Shown: in pieces, positions 1 to 7,347 of the stretch
Layout: each line of letters opens with the position of its first letter
How positions within the stretch are numbered: position 1 is the first letter of the stretch
Assembly: GCF_947497275.1 (NCBI RefSeq)
Contig: NZ_CANMFS010000001.1
Coordinates: 248,001 to 312,000, forward strand
DNA length: 64,000 nucleotides
Reading direction: 5' to 3'
Origin: an uncultured Sulfitobacter sp.
GTDB taxonomy: Bacteria; Pseudomonadota; Alphaproteobacteria; Rhodobacterales; Rhodobacteraceae
Made by a program: the position numbers and the translations under genes
The notes under the pieces: generated by a model
The model's input: the letters and a program-made list of their open reading frames with translations, nothing else
The model's database searches: none
Told to the model about the DNA's origin: nothing

Positions 1-891
1 GATATCCGGCAGAACCTCGATCGCGGCGGGCGCGGCGTCGAACTGCCGACCGGCGTGGTTCGAGACCCAGATGCCGTCCGCCCCCATTTCCTCAAGGCGC
101 ACGGCATCGTCGGCGCGCATCACCCCCTTGATCAGGAAGTTGCCCTGCCATTCATCGCGAAGCCATTTGACGTAATCCCAGTCCGGAGCGGTGCGCAGCA
201 GGTACCCCATGTGGGCAGTGGGAGAGCGGCTGTTGATTGCGGCATCACCGTATTTGTCCAACCCTCGCATGTGCGGCATCCCGCGTCGGGCCATGCCAGC
301 CGCCCAGGCGGGCCGCAAAGCCACCTGCGCCAGCAGCCGCGGAGTGAGCCGCGGCGGATTGGTCAGGCCAGAGCGGACCTGCCGCTCGCGACGGCTTGAG
401 ACCGGGACGTCGACGGTGAGGATCAGCGTGGTGAACCCTGCTGCTTTCGCGCGCTCCAGCATGTCGCGGCGGATCTCGGGATCGCGTGGCGGATAGAGTT
501 GAAACCAGGCGTGTTCGCCAAGGTGGGGCCCAACGTCCTCGGGGCTTTGGGTGGCGACGGTCGAAATTGAATAGGGAATGCCGGCGCGCGCCGCCGCACG
601 TGCAAGGTGCCCTTCGGCGTCGGGCCACATGAGGCCGGACATTCCAATTGGCGCTACACCGAAGGGCAGAGGAAACTGGGCCCCCAGAAACCGTGTGGAC
701 AGATCGGGCGTGTACTCGCCGCCCAGTATGCCGGGCATCATCCCGATGCGGTCCAATGCCGCACGGTTGCGCGCTTTGGTTGCTTCATCGCCGGTGCCGC
801 TGTCGAGATATTCCCAGACGAACTTGGGGATGCGTCGCCGGGCGCGGTGGCGCAGATCGGCAAGTGACGGGTATTGATTGTGTAAATCCAT
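1..891 (-). CDS. lldD: FMN-dependent L-lactate dehydrogenase / alpha-hydroxy-acid oxidase, 5' part (cut by window edge)
   Basis: The reverse strand reads without a stop for 297 codons from an ATG at 891 to base 1, so the C-terminus lies outside the window. Family members of about 350-390 residues oxidise L-lactate or related 2-hydroxy acids with FMN in a TIM barrel. Visible motifs: N-terminal DLRHRARRRIPKFVWEYLDSG, PFGVAPIGMSGL near residue 80, TVDVPV, the FMN-contacting lysine in NFLIKGV (about K255), and SNHAGRQFD, whose histidine (about H279) is the catalytic base and whose arginine (about R282) binds substrate. The second glycine of the usual SNHGGRQLD motif is alanine here, a common variation. 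Whether lactate or another hydroxy acid is the substrate cannot be decided from this part. Confidence 0.9.
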   Translation of the reverse strand, partial: MDLHNQYPSLADLRHRARRRIPKFVWEYLDSGTGDEATKARNRAALDRIGMMPGILGGEYTPDLSTRFLGAQFPLPFGVAPIGMSGLMWPDAEGHLARAAARAGIPYSISTVATQSPEDVGPHLGEHAWFQLYPPRDPEIRRDMLERAKAAGFTTLILTVDVPVSSRRERQVRSGLTNPPRLTPRLLAQVALRPAWAAGMARRGMPHMRGLDKYGDAAINSRSPTAHMGYLLRTAPDWDYVKWLRDEWQGNFLIKGVMRADDAVRLEEMGADGIWVSNHAGRQFDAAPAAIEVLPDI

Positions 892-1052
892 TCCGTCTTA
901 TGGCGATATGATTACCGCCTTGTCCAGCTTGCGTGCGGCCGCCGCCGCTCAGGTCTGGCGCAGCTTTTCAAAGACCGTACGGGTCGAATTTTCGTGTAGC
1001 GCAGGCGCGGATTGCAGGTTGCTGCCGCAAGGCAGTTCGTCTGTCACCGCGA

Positions 1053-1322
1053 TCAGGCACGATGGCGCTGCCCACGACCCTTTCGCGTCGGTCCGGCAAT
1101 TCGATCCGGCTTAGCGAGGTGTCCCAAATCACCGGCCCTCTGGCCACTGATCGGGCGCCAGATGACGTCGGTCATCGTCAGACCGGGTTGCGCCTCGTAC
1201 GCCTTGTTCGGTGCGACGAGTTCGAATTCCGCATCGCTGGCACGTAGGTCCGCGATAAACATCGGTATCGTGAACTAATCGAGCTGACGGCGCAGGCGAT
1301 CTGTGTCATCTGATTTGAACAT
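1053..1322 (-). pseudogene. Decayed PAS-domain protein fragment
   Basis: Reading from an ATG at 1322 gives MFKSDDTDRLRRQLD, then an in-frame TAG at 1275-1277, then a stretch with FTIPMFIADLRASDAEFELV, APNKAYEAQPGL and TMTDVIWRPISGQRAGDL. The last part resembles the start of a PAS sensor domain (prediction strand, then an N-x-A-y-E turn, then G-x-T-x-x-D-V-x-G-R-P), with tryptophan where PAS domains usually have glycine. After GQRAGDL the frame no longer looks protein-like and stops at 1053. A stop in the N-terminus and loss of everything after the first half of the domain suggest a relic. The remainder of the gap, 892-1052 and 1323-1536, shows no gene; 1323-1536 presumably carries the uvrD promoter. 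Confidence 0.4.
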
Positions 1323-1536
1323 GTCGATACCCTTTCCGAACAATTTATGGGAATACGCTGTGCGCAAATGATCATTTTTGTGGGAATAGGGGTCCGTTTG
1401 AACCGAATTATTCCCAAACCATCAAGTTTTCGGTTATAGATGGACAGGCAGCCGAGCGGATGGACAGTCAAATTCTGGTAGAACAGACTGCGAACGTCTC
1501 TTTATTTTATCGCCGCTTCGCGGTAGGTTCGCCCGC

Positions 1537-3954
1537 ATGAGCAGTTTTGATGAGAACAGCGCCTTCGAGGGCGCATCCCTGTCCGCGCGCGCGATGGCCG
1601 CGCGCCCGCAGCCCTATCTCGACGGGCTCAACCCGGCGCAGCGCGAAGCGGTTGAGCAAATGGATGGGCCGGTTCTGATGCTGGCGGGGGCCGGTACGGG
1701 CAAGACGCGGGCGCTGACCGCGCGCATCGTGCATTTGCTCAACACCGGACGCGCACGCCCGAACGAGATCCTGGCCGTGACCTTTACCAACAAGGCCGCG
1801 CGCGAGATGAAAAACCGCGTCGGTGCGATGTTGGGCCAGCAGATCGAGGGGATGCCCTGGCTGGGCACCTTCCACGCGATTTGCGTGAAGCTGCTGCGCC
1901 GCCACGCCGAACTAGTGGGTCTGAAATCGAACTTCACCATCCTCGATACCGACGACCAGCTGCGCCTGCTCAAGCAACTGGTTGCTGCCGAAGGCATCGA
2001 CGACAAAAGATGGCCCGCGCGGATGCTGTCGGGGATCATCGATTCGTGGAAAAACCGCGCCCTGACACCCGACAAAATTCCGGCGGCGGATGCCGGAGCC
2101 TACAATCATCGCGGTGTCGAGATCTACGCGCAGTATCAGGCGCGGCTGAAAGAGCTGAACGCCACCGATTTCGGTGATCTTCTGCTTCACATGGTCACGA
2201 TCTTTCAGACCCACGAAGATGTGCTGGCGCAGTACCAGCGTTGGTTCAGATATATTCTCGTGGATGAGTACCAGGACACAAACGTCGCGCAATACCTGTG
2301 GTTGCGGCTGCTAGCGGGTGGTCACAAGAACATTTGCTGCGTAGGCGACGATGACCAGTCCATCTATGGCTGGCGCGGTGCCGAGGTAGGCAACATCCTG
2401 CGGTTCGAAAAGGATTTTCCGGGTTCGCATGTCGTACGGCTTGAGCAGAATTACCGCTCGACGCCGCATATTCTCGCCGCCGCGTCGGGCGTGATCGCGG
2501 GGAACGAAGGGCGGTTGGGAAAGACGCTTTGGACTGAGGCGACCGAGGGGGAGAAAGTGAGGCTCATCGGTCATTGGGACGGTGAGGAGGAGGCGCGCTG
2601 GATCGGGGAAGAGATCGAATCGATGCAGCGCGGCACGCGCGGCCTGCGGCCAATCGAGCTGGATCACATGGCGATACTGGTGCGCGCGTCGCATCAGATG
2701 CGCGCCTTCGAGGACCGGTTTCTGACCATCGGGCTGCCGTACCGGGTGATTGGGGGGCCGCGGTTTTATGAACGGTTGGAGATCCGCGATGCGATGGCCT
2801 ATTTCCGCGTCGTGACATCGCCCGACGACGATCTGGCGTTCGAGCGGATCGTGAACACGCCCAAACGAGGCTTGGGCGATGTGGCACAGCAAAAAATTCA
2901 GCGCACAGCGCGTGAACATGGTACAAATCTGGTCGAAGGCGCGCGCATCCTGCTGGCGCACCAAGGCATCGGCGGCAAGGGCGCCGCGCAGTTGAAGCTG
3001 CTGGTCGAGGGCATCGACAGGTGGTCCGCAATGTTGCGCGGCCCGCGCATCGAGATGAGCGAGGACGACACCGTCCTTGACGATGGGGTGGCACCTCTGC
3101 GCATGGAATACGGGCCACCGGAGGTAAGCCATATCGAACTTGCGCAGATCATTCTCGACGAATCGGGCTATACTGGTATGTGGCAGAATGACAAAACGCC
3201 CGAGGCGCCCGGGCGCTTGGAAAACCTCAAGGAACTGGTCAAGGCACTGGAGCAATTCGAAAATCTGCAAGGGTTTCTGGAACACGTCAGCTTGATCATG
3301 GACAACGAACAGGACGGTGAGGGGGCGAAGGTGTCTATCATGACGCTGCACGCGGCCAAGGGACTGGAATTCCCCGCCGTGTTCCTGCCCGGATGGGAAG
3401 ACGGGCTTTTTCCCTCCCAACGCTCAATGGACGAAAGCGGACTGAAGGGCCTCGAAGAGGAACGGCGGCTGGCCTATGTCGGCATCACCCGCGCCGAGGA
3501 ACTCTGTACGATCTCATTCGCCGCCAACCGGCGGGTGTTCGGCCAGTGGCAAAGTGCAATGCCCTCGCGCTTTATTGATGAGTTGCCGCAGGAGCACGTC
3601 GAAGTGCTGACCCCGCCGGGCCTTTACGGGGGGGGCTACGGTGCGGCGATGCCGCAAAGCACGCTGCATGAGGCGGCGGCCGAAGCAAACGTCTATAATT
3701 CTCCGGGATGGCGACGGCTTCAGGCACGCGCGGGACAGCGCAGCGTCAGCCAGCCGTCGGAAGCGCGCAATGTCACTATTGATATGACCGCGACCAGCAG
3801 TTTCGTGATGGGAGAGCGGGTCTTTCACCAAAAGTTCGGTTACGGCACCATCAAGGGAATCGAAGGAGACAAGCTTGAGGTTGCGTTCGAAAAGGCCGGG
3901 GATAAGAAGGTCGTCGCTCGTTTTCTGTCCGCCGCGGATAGCGTGCCGTTTTGA
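1537..3954 (+). CDS. uvrD: UvrD/PcrA-type superfamily 1 DNA helicase
   Basis: An 805-residue ATP-dependent 3'-5' DNA helicase for nucleotide excision and mismatch repair and for clearing nucleoprotein blocks. The Walker A motif AGAGTGKT is at residues 50-57, the Walker B DEYQDTN near 243, motif III GDDDQSIYGWRGA near 270, QNYRST follows, and the late motifs MTLHAAKGLEFPAVF and VGITRAEE are present. The last 50 residues (GERVFHQKFGYGTIKGIEGD) form the small Tudor-like domain that PcrA/UvrD proteins use to touch RNA polymerase. Length is slightly above E. coli UvrD (720). The ATG is the first in a frame that starts with a short non-conserved tail, so the exact start is a little uncertain. It stands alone, with decayed sequence on both sides. 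Confidence 0.95.
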   Translation: MSSFDENSAFEGASLSARAMAARPQPYLDGLNPAQREAVEQMDGPVLMLAGAGTGKTRALTARIVHLLNTGRARPNEILAVTFTNKAAREMKNRVGAMLGQQIEGMPWLGTFHAICVKLLRRHAELVGLKSNFTILDTDDQLRLLKQLVAAEGIDDKRWPARMLSGIIDSWKNRALTPDKIPAADAGAYNHRGVEIYAQYQARLKELNATDFGDLLLHMVTIFQTHEDVLAQYQRWFRYILVDEYQDTNVAQYLWLRLLAGGHKNICCVGDDDQSIYGWRGAEVGNILRFEKDFPGSHVVRLEQNYRSTPHILAAASGVIAGNEGRLGKTLWTEATEGEKVRLIGHWDGEEEARWIGEEIESMQRGTRGLRPIELDHMAILVRASHQMRAFEDRFLTIGLPYRVIGGPRFYERLEIRDAMAYFRVVTSPDDDLAFERIVNTPKRGLGDVAQQKIQRTAREHGTNLVEGARILLAHQGIGGKGAAQLKLLVEGIDRWSAMLRGPRIEMSEDDTVLDDGVAPLRMEYGPPEVSHIELAQIILDESGYTGMWQNDKTPEAPGRLENLKELVKALEQFENLQGFLEHVSLIMDNEQDGEGAKVSIMTLHAAKGLEFPAVFLPGWEDGLFPSQRSMDESGLKGLEEERRLAYVGITRAEELCTISFAANRRVFGQWQSAMPSRFIDELPQEHVEVLTPPGLYGGGYGAAMPQSTLHEAAAEANVYNSPGWRRLQARAGQRSVSQPSEARNVTIDMTATSSFVMGERVFHQKFGYGTIKGIEGDKLEVAFEKAGDKKVVARFLSAADSVPF

Positions 3955-3956
3955 AA

Positions 3957-4326
3957 TCGACCTGCAGCGTCGCGCCAGGGAATTTCCCGCCCCGCCACAT
4001 GCCCGTGTCCTCGCGCGTACAGTCGCTGCCGCTTGTGTTCATCTGATCGCCCATTCCGGGAGTGTCGAACGCGCAATTGTCGAGGCCCAGTTTCAAATCG
4101 ACGCCTCGCGTTTACGTCGCTTGGGTGGAAATGACATCCACAACGGCAAAGTTGTTGTTCAGCGCGTCGTGTAAATAGGCGTTTCTACAGAGATCGACAT
4201 CTTCGTCGGGCGCACAGCCATCTACGCTTTCACCGGGAAGAGTGGAAAGCACCAGAAGCTCGCTGAAAAATTTAGTATTCTTCCCCGAAAGCCGATCCCA
4301 GCGGCGCGGGAAAGGACGTGGGATGG
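3957..4326 (-). pseudogene. Remnant of an unidentified protein gene
   Basis: The reverse strand carries a continuous protein-like reading from about 4326 (IPRPFPRRWDRLSG, KNTKFFSELLVLSTLPGES) through DEDVDLCRNAYLHDALNNNF to an in-frame TAA near 4123. The same frame then continues with LGLDNCAFDTPGMGDQMNTS and SDCTREDTGMWRGGKF before running into the end of uvrD. No start codon with a ribosome binding site is visible, and the family is not recognised. The cysteine spacing suggests an exported or disulfide-bonded protein, but that is only an impression. The TAA could be a real end of one short protein with a second fragment behind it. 4327-4505 shows nothing convincing. Confidence 0.3.
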
Positions 4327-4503
4327 ATGAACTCTCTTAGCCAAAGCCGACCAGCGTTTCTTGGATCAAACGCACTGCAGGGGGAGGATGGCAGAAACCG
4401 CAGAGGCGGAATACTTGGACGTCGCAGCGGACCGCTGTTCGCACCTATTACTGCGGATCGTTTCGGTCGGATGAGGCCGCAGTCTCAGGCGGCAAGGGCA
4501 TCT

Positions 4504-4689
4504 TTGAAAAACAGCGGCTCCCCGGGAGGAGGGGAGCCGCCGCCTTTTGGGATGCACCCATCCTAAAGGGAGGAGTGGAGAGATGCATCTTTGTGCAACA
4601 CGGGGTCATCGGTGATCCGAGACTCTGCCGTGTTGCGAAGTTCCCCGTCCCGATGGGAGAATCGGTGCGGGGAATTCGGATGTCCGTGT
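4504..4689 (-). ncRNA. Cuckoo/CcsR-like sRNA region downstream of the DUF1127 gene
   Basis: Directly behind the DUF1127 stop the minus-strand transcript can fold into four consecutive stem-loops. Stem one pairs 4641-4647 and 4650-4654 with 4668-4674 and 4661-4665. Stem two pairs 4597-4603 with 4628-4634. Stem three pairs 4551-4556 with 4584-4589 and holds CTCCTCCC (4568-4575) in its loop. Stem four is a perfect 10-bp terminator stem whose loop carries CTCCTCCC again (4524-4531). In Rhodobacter sphaeroides the CcsR sRNAs (cuckoo family) are co-transcribed with a DUF1127 gene and expose the same anti-Shine-Dalgarno core in two hairpins. Context and motif both fit. Processing into separate RNAs and the exact ends are inferred. 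Confidence 0.75.
4506..4540 (-). terminator. Rho-independent terminator of the DUF1127-sRNA unit
   Basis: On the minus strand a perfect 10-bp GC-rich stem (4531-4540 with 4514-4523) encloses a 7-base loop, TCCTCCC, followed by TGTTTTT at 4513-4507. It is also the last of the sRNA hairpins. Confidence 0.85.
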
Positions 4690-4905
4690 TTAGGCCGCCA
4701 TGTCTGCTGCTTCTTGCGACAGACGGCGGATGTCGCCGCGCGTCATCCCCAGATCGGCAAGCTCGCGATTGCTCAGACCGCACAGCTCGTTGTAAGTCGA
4801 ACGGTAGGCTTTGTGTTGGCGCATTTTATGAGACAGTGTGTCCAGAAGTGCTGCAATGCGGCGTGGTGCTGCGGCGCGGGCGGTTGTGTCGGTATAAAAG
4901 GTCAT
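4690..4905 (-). CDS. DUF1127 small protein (CcaF1-like)
   Basis: A 71-residue basic protein with the DUF1127 core YNELCGLSNRELADLGMTRGDIRRLSQEAA in its C-terminal half. A good ribosome binding site (AGAGG, 7 bases before the ATG) supports the start. DUF1127 proteins of alphaproteobacteria are small, arginine-rich and usually stress-induced; the R. sphaeroides member CcaF1 binds RNA and takes part in maturing the sRNAs encoded behind it. The same arrangement is seen here, with anti-Shine-Dalgarno hairpins starting right after the stop. The role as an RNA-binding partner of those hairpins is inferred from that relative. A possible promoter reads TTGCTC, 16 bases, TATCTA on the minus strand upstream. 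Confidence 0.85.
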   Translation of the reverse strand: MTFYTDTTARAAAPRRIAALLDTLSHKMRQHKAYRSTYNELCGLSNRELADLGMTRGDIRRLSQEAADMAA

Positions 4906-4957
4906 TGTCGCCTCTTTCGGAAGTGTCGTGTTTCGTTATGATCTATAGATAGGCGCA

Positions 4958-4986
4958 AATGCTGCACGAGCAACATGTAATGCTGC
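4958..4986 (-). promoter_or_regulatory. Twin AATGCTGC motif upstream of the DUF1127 gene
   Basis: AATGCTGC (GCAGCATT on the coding strand) occurs at 4958-4965 and again at 4979-4986, exactly 21 bases apart (two helical turns). It overlaps or lies just upstream of the likely promoter of the DUF1127 gene. A third copy is in front of the second sRNA locus at 5266-5273. The spacing suggests a protein binding site; the protein is unknown. Confidence 0.4.
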
Positions 4987-5095
4987 AACGCGGCTATGCG
5001 CTGGATGCATAGAGAACGTTGCGTTAAGTAATTGATATGCGATTGAAATAAATCGCTACCGTTCCAAGGTCTGGCTTCTGAGCTTTATCATTGGG

Positions 5096-5139
5096 AAAAA
5101 AATGGCGACGACATCAGGGAGGAGGAAGATGTCGCCGCC
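5096..5139 (-). terminator. Rho-independent terminator of the second sRNA locus
   Basis: A 12-bp stem (one G-U pair) formed by 5128-5139 and 5104-5115 is followed on the minus strand by A and seven T (5102-5096). It doubles as the third anti-Shine-Dalgarno hairpin. Confidence 0.85.
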
Positions 5140-5213
5140 TTAGAGAACACAGACCCCCGGGAGGAGGATGGAGGCCTTATGTCGGTTTGAAAACCATCGG
5201 GAGGATTGTTTTC
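5096..5213 (-). ncRNA. Free-standing triple-hairpin sRNA with anti-Shine-Dalgarno loops
   Basis: On the minus strand three stem-loops follow each other: 5208-5213 with 5189-5194 (6 bp, loop core TCCTCCC), 5170-5176 with 5152-5158 (7 bp with two G-U pairs, loop core CCTCCTCCC), and 5128-5139 with 5104-5115 (12 bp with one G-U pair, loop core CCTCCTCCC), ending in a run of seven T. All three loops show the sequence complementary to ribosome binding sites, as in the cuckoo/CcsR family, but no DUF1127 gene precedes them. No protein-coding signal is seen on either strand of 4906-5434 apart from shadow frames. A transcript of roughly 120-150 bases from a promoter near 5230-5290 is inferred. Confidence 0.7.
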
Positions 5214-5265
5214 ATGTCCTAGACATTGCCCTATTTGCTGCGCTTGCACAATAGTTTTTATTTGC

Positions 5266-5283
5266 AATGCTGCCATGCAGCAT
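5266..5283. promoter_or_regulatory. Inverted repeat with AATGCTGC motif upstream of the second sRNA locus
   Basis: ATGCTGC-CAT-GCAGCAT (5267-5283) is a perfect 7-bp inverted repeat with a 3-base spacer. Its left part is the same AATGCTGC found twice in front of the DUF1127 gene. It sits between the sRNA locus (minus) and mrp (plus), so it could act on either. Confidence 0.4.
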
Positions 5284-5434
5284 ACGCAACAGTCGAATTG
5301 ACCGGGGCAGCACACGCAAATCAGCGCTGAGGTTGTGTTCCGGTATTCACCTCCACGCGACAGCTATGTCGCAGGGATCGGCCTTGCGGTCGCTCTGTGT
5401 TTCATGGTGTGAAGACGACCAAAGGAGAATTCCA

Positions 5435-6508
5435 ATGGCGGTCACGAAAGCCGATATCGAAGCAGCTCTGTCGCGGGTGATGCTGCCGGATGGACGCAGT
5501 CTCATTAAGCACGATCTGGTGCGCGCGCTCAGTGTAGAGGCGGGCGTGGTCCGCTTTGTCATCGAAGCGCCCAGTCCCGAAGCGGCACGTGCGATGGGCC
5601 CGCTGCGGGACGCAGCGGAACGGTGTGTAAAGGACATACCGGAGGTAACGCAGGTGACGGTCGCCCTCACCGCGCACGGCCCCGGGGCAAAACCCGCTGC
5701 GCCTCCGAGCCTCAAGGTGGGTGGCCACCCCAAACCACAGGAAGGGCCAACAAAGCCCAGCGGCGTCCAGCGCATTCTAGCGATCGGATCCGGCAAGGGC
5801 GGTGTCGGAAAATCCACCATCAGCTCGAACCTCGCGGTCGCGCTTGCGCGGGCTGGGCGCAGGGTAGGGTTGTTGGATGCCGATATCTACGGCCCCAGTC
5901 AGCCACGTATGATGGGCGTCAACAAGCGCCCGGCCAGCCCAGATGGCAAGACGATCATCCCGCTGCAGGCGCATGGGGTTACGCTGATGTCCATCGGGTT
6001 CATGATGGAAGAAGGCAAAGCCGTCGTCTGGCGGGGGCCGATGTTGATGGGCGCGCTGCAACAGATGCTGGGCCAGGTTGAGTGGGGCGAACTCGACGTG
6101 CTGATCGTCGATCTGCCGCCAGGCACCGGCGATGTGCAGCTTACCTTATGTACAAAGACCGAGCTTACCGGCGCGATCGTCGTTTCGACACCGCAGGACG
6201 TCGCGCTGATCGACGCGCGCAAGGCGCTGGACATGTTCGCCACGTTGAAAACGCCGGTGCTTGGCCTGATCGAGAACATGTCGATGTTCGTCTGCCCCGA
6301 TTGCGGGGCGCAGCATCAGATTTTCGGCGAAGGCGGGGTCAGGCGTGAGGCCGAGAAGATGGGCGTGCCGCTGCTTGGCGCGCTGCCCATAGATCTGGAA
6401 ACGCGGCTGGCCGGGGATGCGGGCACGCCTGTTGCTGCGGGTGACGGTGTGATGGCCCAAGCCTATGCGAAGATCGCCCAAGGGCTGATCAAGGGCGGCA
6501 TGGCCTGA
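5435..6508 (+). CDS. mrp: Mrp/ApbC-type iron-sulfur cluster carrier ATPase
   Basis: A 357-residue protein. The ATG at 5435 has a strong AAAGGAG seven bases upstream; longer readings to the 5' side run into the sRNA region and are not conserved. Residues 1-85 form the MIP18-like (DUF59) N-terminal domain. The deviant Walker A GKGGVGKST is near residues 119-127, followed by the MinD-like pattern DADIYGPSQPRMMG and VDLPPGTGDVQL. CPDC near 287-290 is the CxxC that bridges an Fe4S4 cluster between two monomers. Members carry and hand over iron-sulfur clusters to apoproteins. It stands alone, head to head with the second sRNA locus and tail to tail with the next gene, two bases away. Confidence 0.95.
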   Translation: MAVTKADIEAALSRVMLPDGRSLIKHDLVRALSVEAGVVRFVIEAPSPEAARAMGPLRDAAERCVKDIPEVTQVTVALTAHGPGAKPAAPPSLKVGGHPKPQEGPTKPSGVQRILAIGSGKGGVGKSTISSNLAVALARAGRRVGLLDADIYGPSQPRMMGVNKRPASPDGKTIIPLQAHGVTLMSIGFMMEEGKAVVWRGPMLMGALQQMLGQVEWGELDVLIVDLPPGTGDVQLTLCTKTELTGAIVVSTPQDVALIDARKALDMFATLKTPVLGLIENMSMFVCPDCGAQHQIFGEGGVRREAEKMGVPLLGALPIDLETRLAGDAGTPVAAGDGVMAQAYAKIAQGLIKGGMA

Positions 6509-6510
6509 GC

Positions 6511-7347
6511 TCAGGCGCGCGTATTTTTCTGGATTAACTGCGCATAAAGGGTGGTCAGCACGCTGAAGATCAGGAGGCCCTCGATGACGTAGAGGGGCAA
6601 TTCCAGCGCGAGCGCGCCGCCGGGGCCAAGCGGACCGAAGAGGGTTACAAGGCCACTGAGGACCGTGTTGGTCACGGCCAGTATCGCAGCCACGCCCCAA
6701 AGCGGACGTGATAGGCCCAGTGTCTGCTCCCAGCTGTGCTTGAGCGAGATCGGCCTGCCCAGGGCAGCTGCGGGCAGGATCAGGCTTAACCGTAGCGACA
6801 GCCAGACCAGCACCAGCTGCGTCGCGAATGTCGTCAGCAGGATCGAGTAGATCGACGGCGCGTCTGCGTTAGCGGATTGCTCGGCCATCAACAGTGGCAT
6901 CACAAGGACCAGGCTGACCGCGAGCTGGATCATGGCAAGCACTGCAACGCGCCACAGGTACCCCAGCAACAGCTGCGCCGTCATGGGTTCGGGCGCGTGA
7001 CCTGCGGACAAGGTGTGCCGGTGCCACAGGATCGCCATCAACGCATAGCTAAGGATGAAGACGGTCAGCAGAGCGACCGGCAGCAGCCGGATTGCGGAAC
7101 CGCCGATTTCCAGATTGCTTGTGCTGATTAACAGCATTTCCGGCGCGAAAAGCGCCATCAAAACCCCGACACCTGCCATCAGAACGACTGCGGGCGCAAT
7201 GACGCGCGCGGTCACGAGCGGATGGCGCGTCAGGAGGCCGATTGCGTGTTTGAGAAGTTTAAGCGCCGTGTTCACTTTGGGCATCCGATCCAGGTTCAGC
7301 CAGTTTTGAAGGGTGCTAGGTGCGAAATCAAGCCGCGAGCGGACCAT
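6511..7347 (-). CDS. Multi-pass membrane protein of unknown function
   Basis: A 278-residue protein with about six hydrophobic segments (roughly 43-68, 85-108, 130-155, 168-190, 215-240 and 248-270). The layout resembles the YciC/DUF-type integral membrane proteins, but no signature motif is certain. Two starts are possible: the ATG at 7347 and the ATG at 7284 (MPKVNTALKLLKHAIGLL). The second leaves a short amphipathic N-terminus before the first membrane segment and looks more natural; neither has a strong ribosome binding site. The gene ends two bases from the end of mrp (convergent). A small stable hairpin (7403-7418, 6-bp stem with a 4-base loop) lies 55 bases upstream of the longer start. 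Confidence 0.7.
   Translation of the reverse strand: MVRSRLDFAPSTLQNWLNLDRMPKVNTALKLLKHAIGLLTRHPLVTARVIAPAVVLMAGVGVLMALFAPEMLLISTSNLEIGGSAIRLLPVALLTVFILSYALMAILWHRHTLSAGHAPEPMTAQLLLGYLWRVAVLAMIQLAVSLVLVMPLLMAEQSANADAPSIYSILLTTFATQLVLVWLSLRLSLILPAAALGRPISLKHSWEQTLGLSRPLWGVAAILAVTNTVLSGLVTLFGPLGPGGALALELPLYVIEGLLIFSVLTTLYAQLIQKNTRA

Noticed and set aside
2311-3420. 369-codon minus-strand frame inside uvrD.
   Set aside because: Shadow of uvrD; no protein family features.
5267-5434. 56-residue N-terminal extension of Mrp.
   Set aside because: Not conserved in character, and AAAGGAG sits directly before the ATG at 5435; the region is better explained as promoter and leader.
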